A stretch of 64,000 nt of DNA from Paenibacillus antarcticus (GCF_001637225.1 NZ_LVJI01000048.1:236521-300520), one strand, 5' to 3'. Shown: positions 45,268-54,140, numbered from the stretch's first letter. The notes: a model not told the origin generated them from the letters alone. A program made the numbers and translations.

Positions 45268-48200
45268 TTATGCTTTCTCAACATTGAAATATTGGGCTTG
45301 TGGATGGCTAAATACCATCGCGGATACAGAAGCCTCTGGTTCCATCATGAAGCCTTCCGTTAACTCAATGCCAACGTCTTCCGGTTGTAAAAGCTTAAAT
45401 AACGGTCCTTGATCTTCTAAATCTGGACAAGCTGGATAACCAAACGATACTCTGATTCCTTGATAACGAGCACCATGACGTTTCTTCATTGTCATATCCG
45501 CTGGATCTGGGAAGCCCCACGAATCCCGCATCATATGATGGATACGTTCAGCTAATCCTTCCGCTGTCTCTAATGCAACTGCCTGCAATACATGCGAACG
45601 AAGATAGTCTCCGTTACCCTTCCAAGTTGTAGACAGTTGTTGAACACCGTGTCCTGCCGTAACGATAAGGAATCCTACATAATCCATGATTCCACTCTCT
45701 ACAGATTTCAAGAAATCCGATAGACAAAGATGCGGCTCAACTCTCTGACGAGGGAAATTGAACGTGTGTAACACTTTCGAATGATCTTCTGGATCGTAGA
45801 TAATAATATCGTTACCTTGAGATTGCGCTGGGAAGAAGCGATATATCGCATGAGCCTGAATAATTGCATTCTCTCTTGCCTCATCTAATATAGTATCAAC
45901 ACTCGCCTTCAGTTCCACTGCTTTCGCATTTCCTTCAGCTAATAATGTTTCCACCGATCCACGCAACCCAAGATGGTGACCCAATAACATCTGCATATTC
46001 ACATAAGGAATAATATGAGAAATAGGATAATTACGAAGAACGTGACGTTCTGTATCTGGTGGAATAAGCACAGGATTGTCCGTTGCAATCGTAGACTTTA
46101 CTGCACGAGTTAACACTGGTAATGGAACGGTCTCAAGGCTAGCAGCTAAGATGGCCTCTTGTTCAACAAGCATATCTGCTATCATCACTTCTCGTAGCTC
46201 TGGGTCCATTAGTTTGTTTGCAATATCTAGACCATCCATAGCATCCTTCGCATAGACGACCATACCATCATACTCGGGTTTAATACGTGTTTTGGTAAAC
46301 TTACGAGTAAGTGCAGCTCCACCTACCATAATTGGAACATCAATGTCTGCAATCTTTAAATCCTGGGCCGTAACAATCATTTGCTGAGCCGATTTCACAA
46401 GTAATCCTGATAACCCGATAATATCGGCTTTCTCATTTCGATAAGCTTCTATAATCTTATCAGGTGGTACTTTTATACCCAAGTTTATGATCTGGTAACC
46501 ATTATTAGAAAGAATAATCTCGACTAAGTTCTTTCCAATATCATGAACATCACCTTTTACTGTCGCTAAAATGACCTTTCCTTTTACGCTGCTCTCATCC
46601 TTCTCCATGAAATCCTCAAGATACGTGACGGATGCTTTCATGACTTCAGCACTTTGCAATACTTCAGCTACAATAAGTTCATTATTGTTGAAAAGTCTAC
46701 CTACTTCCGCCATGCCAGTCATTAGAGCGCCATTAATCAATTCTAGCGCAGAGTATTTCTTTAATCCTTCTTCCAAATCAGGAAGTAGTCCTTCTTTCGT
46801 TCCTTCTACAACATAAGAAGCAAGACGTTCTTCTAATGTAAGATTAGAGATCTCTTCCTTTTTAACGATTTTCTTTTCTCTGAAAGCTGCTACAAAATCA
46901 GCAAGCGTCTTATCATTTGTATGATAAATAAGATCTTCTGCAAGGCGACGTTCTTCTTGCGATATCGAAGCGTATCTTTCTAGCTTTTCCGTATTCACGA
47001 TAGCATAATCTAGCCCAGCTTTTGTACATTCGTACAAATATACTGAATTTAATACTTCACGGCCCGCATCAGGTAAACCAAAGGAGATATTACTTAGCCC
47101 AAGAATGGTTTTAGCCTGAGGGAATTTCTCCTTAATTAACTTAATCCCTTCAATCGTCTCAACAGCCGAACCGATATACTGTGGATCACCAGAACCTACT
47201 GGGAACATATTTGGGTCAAATATGATATCCGATGGATGTAAACCATACTTATTCACAAGAAGATCATACGAACGCGTCGCCACTTCGAGCTTAGCTTCAC
47301 GTGTGACCGCTTGTCCACGCTCATCAATCAAGATACACACGACTGCTGCTCCATATCGATGTATCAGAGGAACAACGGATTCGAACTTTGATTCACCATC
47401 TTCAAGGTTAATAGAGTTAATTATTGCTTTCCCTTGCGAATACTGAAGACCTAATTCGATAATATGATCATATGTAGAATCAATCATCAACGGCGCTTTG
47501 ATCTTCTTAGCTACCATTGGAAGGAAATGATTCACAGCGAATTCCTCATCAATATCCGTGTCCTGAAGGTTAATATCTATAATTTGAGCTCCACCCTTAA
47601 CTTGAGAACGTGCAATTTCAGAAGCCTCATCAAATTTCTCTTCCTTAATTAGGCGTTTGAATTTCCGAGAACCCGAAATGTTCGTACGCTCTCCGATCAT
47701 GATTGGGCGATTATCCTCTTCAACGAAGACTGCATCAATACCTGAGATTGCTGGAGGATGTTCCCCGTACACACGACGAGCTTCGTATTTAGATAACGTC
47801 TCTGCCATTACTCGGATATGCTCTGGTGTCGTTCCACAGCATCCTCCTGCAATATTCAACCAGCCATTTGAAGCAAAGTCAGCGATCTTAAAAGCAAGTG
47901 ATTCCGGTGACTCATGATAATGCCCGTTCTCATCCGGTAGTCCAGCATTTGGATAACAACTTACAGCTGTTTTGGCCATTGCAGCAAGAGATCGAATATG
48001 ATCTCGCATAAACTCAGGTCCAGTAGCGCAGTTAAGTCCGATTGAGATTGGATTAAGATGTTCTAGGGATAAATAGAAGGACTCAATGTTCTGCCCAGCT
48101 AAGGTTGTACCCATCGGTTCTATTGTACCGGAGATCATGATCGGTAATGTCACACCGCTTGTTTCAAAAGCTTGACGAATACCAATACTTCCTGCCTTCA

Positions 48201-48708
48201 CATTCAACGTGTCTTGACTTGTCTCTAACAACAACATGTCGACACCACCCTCGATCAAAGCAAGGGCTTGTTCCTCATAAGATACAATTAATTCTTTAAA
48301 GGTAACCCCACCTGTCACAGACAAGGTCTTCGTCGTAGGTCCCATTGCACCAACAACATAACGAGGTTTACTATCCGTACTATATTTATCTGCAGCTCGG
48401 CGTGCAATTTCAGCAGCTTTTAAGTTGATTTCCCGAGCCATTTCAGGTATATCATAATCAGCAAGTACAACTGAAGTTGCACCGAATGTATTGGTCTCAA
48501 TCATATCTGCACCTGCAGCCAGATATTCTTCATGGATCCGTTCAATCACATCTGGACGGGTCAGAACTAACATTTCATTACAACCATCCAACTCTTCTCC
48601 ACCAAAATCTGCTGGCGAAAGATCCTCTTGCTGAATCATTGTCCCCATAGCACCATCCATGATGAATATTCGTTCTTTTAATGATTCTTCTAGGCTCTGT
48701 ATATTCAA
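45268..48708 (-). CDS. metH: Cobalamin-dependent methionine synthase
   Basis: About 1146 residues. Four modules in order: homocysteine-binding with IFIMDGAMGTMIQ and the zinc cysteines (INCATGPEF, and GGCCGTTPEHI near 300), methyltetrahydrofolate-binding (GERTNISGSRKF), cap and B12-binding (VKGDVHDIGKNLV with the cobalt-ligating histidine, GGAALTRKFT), and the SAM-dependent reactivation domain at the end. It transfers the methyl group of methyl-tetrahydrofolate to homocysteine. The frame opens 40 codons upstream; TTG 48708 with AGGGGGGA is the start that matches the family. Confidence 0.92.
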   Translation of the reverse strand: MNIQSLEESLKERIFIMDGAMGTMIQQEDLSPADFGGEELDGCNEMLVLTRPDVIERIHEEYLAAGADMIETNTFGATSVVLADYDIPEMAREINLKAAEIARRAADKYSTDSKPRYVVGAMGPTTKTLSVTGGVTFKELIVSYEEQALALIEGGVDMLLLETSQDTLNVKAGSIGIRQAFETSGVTLPIMISGTIEPMGTTLAGQNIESFYLSLEHLNPISIGLNCATGPEFMRDHIRSLAAMAKTAVSCYPNAGLPDENGHYHESPESLAFKIADFASNGWLNIAGGCCGTTPEHIRVMAETLSKYEARRVYGEHPPAISGIDAVFVEEDNRPIMIGERTNISGSRKFKRLIKEEKFDEASEIARSQVKGGAQIIDINLQDTDIDEEFAVNHFLPMVAKKIKAPLMIDSTYDHIIELGLQYSQGKAIINSINLEDGESKFESVVPLIHRYGAAVVCILIDERGQAVTREAKLEVATRSYDLLVNKYGLHPSDIIFDPNMFPVGSGDPQYIGSAVETIEGIKLIKEKFPQAKTILGLSNISFGLPDAGREVLNSVYLYECTKAGLDYAIVNTEKLERYASISQEERRLAEDLIYHTNDKTLADFVAAFREKKIVKKEEISNLTLEERLASYVVEGTKEGLLPDLEEGLKKYSALELINGALMTGMAEVGRLFNNNELIVAEVLQSAEVMKASVTYLEDFMEKDESSVKGKVILATVKGDVHDIGKNLVEIILSNNGYQIINLGIKVPPDKIIEAYRNEKADIIGLSGLLVKSAQQMIVTAQDLKIADIDVPIMVGGAALTRKFTKTRIKPEYDGMVVYAKDAMDGLDIANKLMDPELREVMIADMLVEQEAILAASLETVPLPVLTRAVKSTIATDNPVLIPPDTERHVLRNYPISHIIPYVNMQMLLGHHLGLRGSVETLLAEGNAKAVELKASVDTILDEARENAIIQAHAIYRFFPAQSQGNDIIIYDPEDHSKVLHTFNFPRQRVEPHLCLSDFLKSVESGIMDYVGFLIVTAGHGVQQLSTTWKGNGDYLRSHVLQAVALETAEGLAERIHHMMRDSWGFPDPADMTMKKRHGARYQGIRVSFGYPACPDLEDQGPLFKLLQPEDVGIELTEGFMMEPEASVSAMVFSHPQAQYFNVEKA

Positions 48709-48821
48709 CTTATATCCCCCCTGCAAAACGTTAAATATTATTTTAACAGAATACGTTACAATAGAGAAGCAACTTCGGTGCAATTTCTCTTGATAGGAGT
48801 AGCATTTCGCTAAATCAACCA

Positions 48822-48850
48822 TCGACAAAGAAATAATCCTGTATTATAAT
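48822..48850 (+). promoter_or_regulatory. SigA-type promoter of mtnD
   Basis: -35 TCGACA (5 of 6), 17-base spacer, -10 TATAAT at 48845-48850; transcription would begin about 30 bases before the mtnD start. Confidence 0.65.
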
Positions 48851-48884
48851 TCTAATTAAACCAAGTGGGAAAGAAGGGTTACAA

Positions 48885-49427
48885 ATGGCTGAAATTGTTA
48901 TTAGAAACACGAACGAACGCATCACCGGAGAAGAAAACGTCCGTACTTTCTTGGAGAGTCAAGATGTTGTTTATGAAAGTTGGGAACCGGCTAAGTTACT
49001 AGAAGAATTACAAAACAATTTCATTTTAACGGATGAACAGAAAAGTACGATCCTTAAGATTTATGATACGGAAATACAAGATTTGGCTGCACGTCGTGGA
49101 TATAAAATATGGGATGTCATCACACTTTCCGATTCAACTCCGAATCTAAGTGAACTTCTAAACAAATTTGAAGAAGTCCATACCCATACCGAAGATGAAA
49201 TTCGTGCCATTGTGTCTGGTAAAGGAATCTTCGTTATCAAAGGTTCAGGGGATGTTGGCTATTTCGATGTTGAATTATCCGCTGGAGATGTTATCTCTGT
49301 ACCCGAGAATACGAATCATTTCTTTACATTAATGGATAACCGTCAGATTATCGCTGTCCGCCTGTTTATCGAAGAGAATGGCTGGGTGTCATCACCTGTC
49401 AATGATCCTGACTTTAAAAAAGCATAA
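48885..49427 (+). CDS. mtnD: Acireductone dioxygenase
   Basis: 180 residues, cupin fold. The metal-binding motif HTHTEDEIR and the later NTNHFFTL supply the three histidines and glutamate. VRTFLESQDVVYESWE and YDTEIQDLAARRGYKIWDVITL are family hallmarks. It oxidises acireductone to the keto acid precursor of methionine in the methylthioadenosine salvage pathway, or makes CO with Ni. It diverges from metH, so methionine synthesis and recycling share an intergenic region. No other mtn gene is present in the window. Confidence 0.92.
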   Translation: MAEIVIRNTNERITGEENVRTFLESQDVVYESWEPAKLLEELQNNFILTDEQKSTILKIYDTEIQDLAARRGYKIWDVITLSDSTPNLSELLNKFEEVHTHTEDEIRAIVSGKGIFVIKGSGDVGYFDVELSAGDVISVPENTNHFFTLMDNRQIIAVRLFIEENGWVSSPVNDPDFKKA

Positions 49428-49445
49428 TCATATATTTCATATTTT

Positions 49446-49499
49446 AAAAGACAACCCCATCCTTTTTCCCTTATGGAAAAGTGAGGTTGTCTTTTTTTT
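49446..49499 (+). terminator. Terminator after mtnD
   Basis: AAAAGACAACC pairs with GGTTGTCTTTT, with an inner TTTTTCC/GGAAAA, followed by TTTTTTTT; the stem is interrupted by unpaired bases. Confidence 0.75.
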
Positions 49500-49518
49500 G
49501 ATGTTATGTTAGGTCTGC

Positions 49519-49938
49519 TCAATCCGTAACGGTTATTTCTTTCTTTGGCATCGTATGCATAGCCCCAACTGTTACATGAGAAGTAACACTATATTTATCC
49601 GCTTGATCGAAGCTTGTCTCCAGAACATATATCCCATCCCCCACATGCTTTGCAGGTAGCTCTACATGTTTCCCGTTGGCGGCTGAAGGTACGATTTCAA
49701 TGCTCACTTTGTCTGCATCCGTCACTTCCTTGTTATTCTGTGTCACCAGAACTTCAATCTTCACATTCTCTTTCACTCTCACTGGGTCGGGTTGAATACT
49801 TAATTCTACGATAACCGGAGATAATGAACCATCGTTTACCATATCCATCCCTGCATGGTCTTTACTTGCGCTATTACACCCTACAACACCTGATAAAAGG
49901 ATCAACAATAAACTTGTACCCGCGATCATTCTTCTCAT
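49519..49938 (-). CDS. YtkA-like lipoprotein
   Basis: 139 residues with a lipoprotein signal (LLILLSGVVGC, lipobox cysteine near residue 21). After a short Ser/His/Met-rich stretch (DHAGMDM) comes an immunoglobulin-like beta domain matching the YtkA-like family. The GTG at 49950 overlaps GAAGGTGG; ATG 49938 is eight bases after it and is the preferred start. The role is unknown; some family members sit near copper or cytochrome genes, none here. Confidence 0.75.
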   Translation of the reverse strand: MRRMIAGTSLLLILLSGVVGCNSASKDHAGMDMVNDGSLSPVIVELSIQPDPVRVKENVKIEVLVTQNNKEVTDADKVSIEIVPSAANGKHVELPAKHVGDGIYVLETSFDQADKYSVTSHVTVGAMHTMPKKEITVTD

Positions 49939-50165
49939 GAAATCAACCACCTTCTAATCACTTTTTGACTATCAAATCATGCCATTATGTACTCGTTCTA
50001 CTTATCAATACTATTATAAAGCTCAAACTCCATAAGAACGATTGATTTATACACAATATTGTGACATTTATCATATCAACAAAAAACCTCTCACTCTATC
50101 GAAACAGAGAAAAAGGCTAGTTATACAAACGAATAGTACAAATCGTATGTATGGTGAAATAATTA

Positions 50166-50960
50166 TTAAGAGAATTGAGCAATGATCTTGTGAAGTTGTG
50201 ATAGATGCTCTATTTCGAAGTTAGGAACAATTTCAGGGTCCGCAGGTTTGTTGGTTCTATTTATCCATACTGTCTGAATTCCTGCAGCAAGACCCCCACG
50301 GATATCCGTCGTTAATTTATCACCAACCATGAGCGCTTGATCGTTAGTAACACCTAATTTAGAAAGTGCATGATTAAAAATAGAAACGTCCGGTTTACCT
50401 TTACCGAATTTACCAGAAATGATAATTTCATCGAAATACGGAGCTAATTCTGGAACACCATCCAACTTCTCTTGCTGTAATGCTGGACATCCATTCGTTA
50501 GTAATAGTAACTTCACCTTACCACGTAACTCTTCAAGTACTTTAAAAGTTTCCTCATATACATGTGGACGTGAACGTCTTTCCGTACCGAATTGATCAGC
50601 AAGTTCCGCACCCAACTGAGCGTCATCAATACCCATTTTCAAAAGGCCCAGTCTCCAAGATTCTTTACGATATAAAGGAACAATCTGTTCTAGCTGACGA
50701 AATTCAGATTGTTCCCCTGCAGTAAAGTTCCCCCAAAGTCCTTCAAATGGGTTAATGCCAATCATAGTAGTGAAAGGATAGGTCTCATATGACTCATATA
50801 AGGTTCTAGCTTCACTTCTAACGGCAGCTTCTAATTGAATAGAATCTATTCCAGTAACTTCGGCAGCTCTCTTACAAGTTGCTTCAAAAGATTCCTCGAC
50901 ACTACGATCATCCCATAATAGGGTGTCATCTAAATCAAACATAACAGCATTTATCGACAT
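50166..50960 (-). CDS. HAD-family phosphatase (YsaA-like)
   Basis: 264 residues. VMFDLDDTLLWDDRSV (motif I), LLLLTNG (motif II), SGKFGKGKPDVSIFNHAL with lysine (motif III), MVGDKLTTDIRGGLAAG (motif IV). A helical C1 cap lies between motifs I and II. It resembles small phosphoserine- or pyrimidine-type phosphatases such as B. subtilis YsaA. ATG 50960 is preferred over GTG 50981, which has no ribosome binding site. It follows the membrane-protein gene by 24 bases. Confidence 0.8.
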   Translation of the reverse strand: MSINAVMFDLDDTLLWDDRSVEESFEATCKRAAEVTGIDSIQLEAAVRSEARTLYESYETYPFTTMIGINPFEGLWGNFTAGEQSEFRQLEQIVPLYRKESWRLGLLKMGIDDAQLGAELADQFGTERRSRPHVYEETFKVLEELRGKVKLLLLTNGCPALQQEKLDGVPELAPYFDEIIISGKFGKGKPDVSIFNHALSKLGVTNDQALMVGDKLTTDIRGGLAAGIQTVWINRTNKPADPEIVPNFEIEHLSQLHKIIAQFS

Positions 50961-50984
50961 CTCTCTAATTCTCTCCCTCACCCA

Positions 50985-51524
50985 TTACTTTTCGAAAGGT
51001 ATATTGTTTGCTTTAGCAAATTCTTCCAAACGCATTCCCATAGCCTGAATATCATAGCGGTTAATAAGACGCGTAAATACCCAGTTACCACCCTTACCAC
51101 TCTGCTCGATCACAACAGAGCCTTTAGCAACTTTAATGTTTGTAACTTTTGAAGCTGACACATCACGCACTCTATTTAACCTTGTCGTCTGTAAAGTATC
51201 TTTACCTACTAGTAAGTAGGGACGTCTCAAATAAATAATAACCCCAAGTAAGATGTATGCTCCCATGATAAACCATGTCATCGTTGGTGTATTTAAGCTC
51301 TCATTGCCAGGAACATTGCTTGAAGCAATACCAAGGAATCCATATAAACACGCTAACAAGACTAACACAACAGGAAGAGCTATTTTACGACCTTTAAATG
51401 TATCTCCACTTACCACAGATCCAACATTTGACATACTGGAAATGCTTGATTTACCTTGTTTCTTACGTTGCTTATTGAGCTGGTTTTTATTTTTCTGAAC
51501 CATTCTCTCCCACGAACGAGCCAT
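50985..51524 (-). CDS. Conserved two-span membrane protein, unknown function
   Basis: 179 residues. A strongly basic N-terminus (about 1-45, QKNKNQLNKQRKKQGKSS), two membrane segments (about 48-67 and 83-100), and a cytoplasmic C-terminal domain of about 75 residues that alternates short strands and could be PH-like. I do not recognise the family. It lies between the UPF0291 and HAD genes on the same strand, and the spacing (27 and 24 bases) suggests one transcript. Confidence 0.65.
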   Translation of the reverse strand: MARSWERMVQKNKNQLNKQRKKQGKSSISSMSNVGSVVSGDTFKGRKIALPVVLVLLACLYGFLGIASSNVPGNESLNTPTMTWFIMGAYILLGVIIYLRRPYLLVGKDTLQTTRLNRVRDVSASKVTNIKVAKGSVVIEQSGKGGNWVFTRLINRYDIQAMGMRLEEFAKANNIPFEK

Positions 51525-51551
51525 GCCGTTGTCCCCCTTTATAATGTAGGT

Positions 51552-51755
51552 TTACTTATTGCTTTCTTGATCAGAACTCGGTTCTTCATCTGTGAACTCT
51601 ATCGAATCCAACTGTTGCTTGAAATTGCTACGAATGTTCTTAAGGTAGTGTTCACGAAGACTCGCACGTTCTTGCAATTCATCTTCATTTAAACCTACTG
51701 TTTTCTTCTTTTGGGCAAGTTCGTTAATGCGTAATATCACGTTGTCTATATCCAT
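51552..51755 (-). CDS. UPF0291/DUF896 protein (YnzC-like)
   Basis: 67 residues: MDIDNVILRINELAQKKKTVGLNEDELQERASLREHYL is the hallmark two-helix pattern of the UPF0291 (YnzC) family. ATG 51755 is preceded by GGAGG, which excludes the longer frame. In B. subtilis ynzC belongs to the SOS operon yneA-yneB-ynzC; here it follows yneA directly, and no yneB-type resolvase is present between them. Confidence 0.9.
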   Translation of the reverse strand: MDIDNVILRINELAQKKKTVGLNEDELQERASLREHYLKNIRSNFKQQLDSIEFTDEEPSSDQESNK

Positions 51756-51853
51756 AAACTTTCCTCCAATCATGACTAACAGTACTAACTTTGCCATGAT
51801 AAAAAGAGCTTGTCAAGGATTCCTCCTCACCAAGCTCTATTGAACGTTCTAAT

Positions 51854-52228
51854 TCAGTATTGTGGTAATGAGAGCACCTCACCAGCCTTAATTGTACCTC
51901 TAGATAATTCATTTAAATGTTTCATTTCCTTGATGTATACGCGAGTATCCATTCCAGCCGGTTTCTCTTGAACGGCAATCCCCCAAAGTGTATCTCCAGG
52001 CTGTATAATCAAATGTCTCTCCTCACGAACTTCTCCTGCGGAATTAGCAAATGCACTGACCATTCCAGTACATCCTACAGTCAGTAGTAACAACACCCAT
52101 ATGAGTCTCTTAATCAATTGTGGTGATATGAAAGCACTTAGTTTGACTCTCCATGCATATGTATTTGTACGTGTAAGTGTATCGCTAGTAGGTCTATGAA
52201 TACTTTCGTAAGTACTGTATCTCAACAT
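51854..52228 (-). CDS. yneA: SOS cell-division suppressor YneA (LysM protein)
   Basis: 124 residues: a membrane segment (RLIWVLLLLTVGCTGMVSAFA, about 42-62) and a C-terminal LysM domain (HLIIQPGDTLWGIAVQE...LNELSRGTIKAGEVLSLP). Position divergent to lexA, LexA boxes in its promoter and size all match YneA, which delays division during DNA damage. The first open codon is TTG 52246; ATG 52228 is preferred, as GGGAG lies upstream. The ynzC homologue follows. Confidence 0.85.
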   Translation of the reverse strand: MLRYSTYESIHRPTSDTLTRTNTYAWRVKLSAFISPQLIKRLIWVLLLLTVGCTGMVSAFANSAGEVREERHLIIQPGDTLWGIAVQEKPAGMDTRVYIKEMKHLNELSRGTIKAGEVLSLPQY

Positions 52229-52243
52229 ATTAATACCATCTCC

Positions 52244-52257
52244 CAAACGTTTGTTCT
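52244..52257. promoter_or_regulatory. LexA box 1
   Basis: CAAACGTTTGTTCT, a half-strength match to the Bacillus LexA consensus CGAAC-N4-GTTYC, just upstream of the yneA start. It may also be part of the ribosome-binding region, so its function is less certain than that of the others. Confidence 0.45.
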
Positions 52258-52270
52258 TGTTATTGAAATA

Positions 52271-52299
52271 ACTATAACACGAACACTTGTTTCTTTCAA
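52271..52299 (-). promoter_or_regulatory. yneA promoter
   Basis: -35 TTGAAA (5 of 6), 17-base spacer, -10 TATAGT (5 of 6). The spacer is filled exactly by LexA box 2. Confidence 0.6.
52280..52293. promoter_or_regulatory. LexA box 2
   Basis: CGAACACTTGTTTC, near-perfect to the consensus, occupying the spacer of the yneA promoter. Confidence 0.75.
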
Positions 52300-52307
52300 C
52301 ACTTTTT

Positions 52308-52321
52308 AGAACAAATGTTCT
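52308..52321. promoter_or_regulatory. LexA box 3
   Basis: AGAACAAATGTTCT, a symmetric GAAC-N4-GTTC site between the two promoters. Confidence 0.7.
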
Positions 52322-52330
52322 TGCCCATTC

Positions 52331-52344
52331 AGAACCTACGTTTG
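52331..52344. promoter_or_regulatory. LexA box 4
   Basis: AGAACCTACGTTTG, a site of the same type as box 1 read on the other strand, at the lexA -35 region. Confidence 0.5.
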
Positions 52345-52370
52345 TGCGAACGACAGTTCTATGTTATAAT
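52342..52370 (+). promoter_or_regulatory. lexA promoter
   Basis: Perfect -10 TATAAT at 52365-52370, weak -35 TTGTGC, 17-base spacer. LexA boxes 4 and 5 cover it, as expected for autorepression. Confidence 0.55.
52347..52360. promoter_or_regulatory. LexA box 5
   Basis: CGAACGACAGTTCT, 16 bases after box 4, in the lexA promoter spacer. The half-sites match the consensus, the middle less so. Confidence 0.55.
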
Positions 52371-52403
52371 TTCCCGAAAGTCACTTTAATGAGGTGGGTA
52401 AAT

Positions 52404-53030
52404 ATGTCGAAGATATCTAGCCGACAACAATCAATATTAGAATTCATACGTAACGAAGTACGTACTAAGGGATATCCGCCCTCCGTACGGGAGATCGGAG
52501 AAGCTGTTGGACTAGCTTCAAGTTCAACTGTACACGGACATTTGGACCGCTTAGAGAAGAAAGGCCTCATTCGAAGAGATCCAACTAAACCACGAGCGAT
52601 TGAAATTTTGGGACAAGAAGAGTCTGAGAATGCTCACCTTTTCACTCATGATGTATCCCGTGTACCAATTGTTGGTAGAGTGACCGCCGGTATACCTATT
52701 ACTGCAACAGAGAATATAGAAGATTATTTCCCACTCCCTCAACATTTCGTGGGTGATGAGAAAGTATTTATGCTCTCTGTCATGGGAGATAGTATGATCG
52801 AAGCTGGAATTCATGATGGAGACCTTGTCATTGTACGCCAGCAACAGACAGCTGATAACGGCGATATCGTTGTTGCGATGACTGAAGAAGATGAAGCTAC
52901 GGTCAAGACCTTTTACAAAGAAAAGGACCATATTAGACTTCAGCCTGAGAATCCAACTTATGAGCCATTACGTTTAAATCATGTTACGATCCTAGGTAAG
53001 GTCGTAGGTCTCTTCCGCGATATTCATTAA
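52404..53030 (+). CDS. lexA: SOS repressor LexA
   Basis: 208 residues. N-terminal winged helix: RQQSILEFIRNEVRTKGYPPSVREIGEAVGLASSSTVHGHLDRLEKKG. The C-terminal protease domain has the cleavage site Ala95-Gly96 in GRVTAGIPI, catalytic Ser130 in MGDSMIEAG and Lys168 in ATVKTFY. Active RecA triggers self-cleavage. GAGGTGG before ATG 52404 and the family N-terminus fix the start, although the frame is open from 52287. It diverges from yneA. Confidence 0.96.
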   Translation: MSKISSRQQSILEFIRNEVRTKGYPPSVREIGEAVGLASSSTVHGHLDRLEKKGLIRRDPTKPRAIEILGQEESENAHLFTHDVSRVPIVGRVTAGIPITATENIEDYFPLPQHFVGDEKVFMLSVMGDSMIEAGIHDGDLVIVRQQQTADNGDIVVAMTEEDEATVKTFYKEKDHIRLQPENPTYEPLRLNHVTILGKVVGLFRDIH

Positions 53031-53070
53031 GCAATCATCAATTCATTTCTTTAAATTATTTATGCGACAG

Positions 53071-53112
53071 GAAAGAATACGGTTGCTTACCATGAGCTGT
53101 ATTCTTTTCTTT
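53071..53112 (+). terminator. Terminator after lexA
   Basis: AAAGAATAC pairs with GTATTCTTT across a 19-base loop, followed by TTTCTTTG. Confidence 0.65.
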
Positions 53113-53154
53113 GTTTAATTGAATATTATTCTTTTCGCAAGGAGGATATAGTAC

Positions 53155-53193
53155 ATGAGTACGATTATTCACAAGGAGGTGGGAATAGCATGA
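53155..53193 (+). CDS. 12-codon upstream ORF coupled to the pentapeptide gene
   Basis: ATG 53155 follows a consensus AAGGAGG (53139-53145) at normal spacing and encodes MSTIIHKEVGIA. Its stop TGA overlaps the ATG of the next gene (ATGA), and the next gene's AAGGAGG lies inside it. That layout is typical of a coupling or leader peptide and is too tidy to be random, but translation is unproven. Confidence 0.5.
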   Translation: MSTIIHKEVGIA

Positions 53194-53861
53194 AGACGAA
53201 AAAGTTAAACACGAAGATGGAATCACCAAAAATTCCTTTGGATTTAACAGATAAATCCGCTCTAGCCATGGATATTCAATCTGAGGATTGTATTGAAAGA
53301 GGAAAGTTTCAAGACTGCTACATGGACAATAAGAGCTTAGATCGGGTTACTTTTGATGAAGTTATATTTAACAACGTGAACTTTTCCCATTCTAATTTCA
53401 CCAATCTTGAATTAACTGATGTCATCTTTGATAAATGCGATCTTTCAAATGTGGACTTCAGTAACTCAAGCATTCACAGAACAGTGTTTCGAAATTGTAA
53501 ACTCATAGGGATGGATATATCGGAATCCACACTAAGAAACGTTCTTTTCACGAACTGTTTAGGGGAGTTTTCGAATTTCAGGTTTGCCAATATGAAGCAG
53601 GTTAACATCGAAGATTGCACATTTTCGAGCACAGACTATTGTTATTCCACATTGAAACAAGTTAATTTTCTACGTTCCAATATAGATCAGGCTCAATATT
53701 CTGGTGCGAAACACGATGGACTTGATTTCAGTACATGTGAGTTCTCATCCTTAAGTATTAATCTAGATGACCTAAAAGGTTGCTCCATTTCCAAACATCA
53801 AGCCCATGTATTTGCAGGGCTATTGGATCTTATCATCAAAGATGGCGACACAATGGAATAA
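53190..53861 (+). CDS. Pentapeptide-repeat protein
   Basis: 223 residues. From about residue 50 to 190 the sequence repeats every five residues with the central Phe/Leu pattern (for example VTFDEVIFNNVNFSHSNFTNLEL, LSNVDFSNSSIHRTVF), predicting a right-handed quadrilateral beta-helix. The C-terminus (SINLDDLKGCSISKHQAHVFAGLLDLII) resembles the capping end of Qnr/YjbI-type proteins. Some relatives mimic DNA and protect gyrase, but the sequence does not show that here. It has a strong ribosome binding site within the upstream ORF, and its own terminator. Confidence 0.85.
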   Translation: MKTKKLNTKMESPKIPLDLTDKSALAMDIQSEDCIERGKFQDCYMDNKSLDRVTFDEVIFNNVNFSHSNFTNLELTDVIFDKCDLSNVDFSNSSIHRTVFRNCKLIGMDISESTLRNVLFTNCLGEFSNFRFANMKQVNIEDCTFSSTDYCYSTLKQVNFLRSNIDQAQYSGAKHDGLDFSTCEFSSLSINLDDLKGCSISKHQAHVFAGLLDLIIKDGDTME

Positions 53862-53894
53862 CTTTTAGGTGAAACAATCCTATCTACTACATAC

Positions 53895-53933
53895 AAATAA
53901 ATCGAGTTTCGCTAATAGGCACTCGATTTATTT
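53895..53933 (+). terminator. Terminator after the pentapeptide gene
   Basis: AAATAAATCGAGT pairs with ACTCGATTTATTT, 13-base loop. There is no long T-run outside the stem. Confidence 0.55.
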
Positions 53934-54140
53934 CACTGTATTACGATGCATACATATCGTAACATTATATAGAGTATTCATTTTAATTATTGACCTCCCG
54001 TTCGCCCCTAGTTAGCCTCAGAAATCCACGTATTACTACAAGAAAGTCAAATCCACTTACATGAGGGGCTACTTGAACCATATATTATCAGATGAATCCT
54101 TCTTCACACTACTGCTTGTTGGTTTGGTCATACACTGACC

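Noticed and set aside
48722..48800. SAM (S-box) riboswitch before metH
   Set aside because: Only a TATCAAGAGA-like string matches; the conserved GGAGGGA, GGCC and GGCAACC parts are missing.
48709..48828. 40-residue extension of MetH
   Set aside because: Unlike the family N-terminus; TTG 48708 with AGGGGGGA is the better start.
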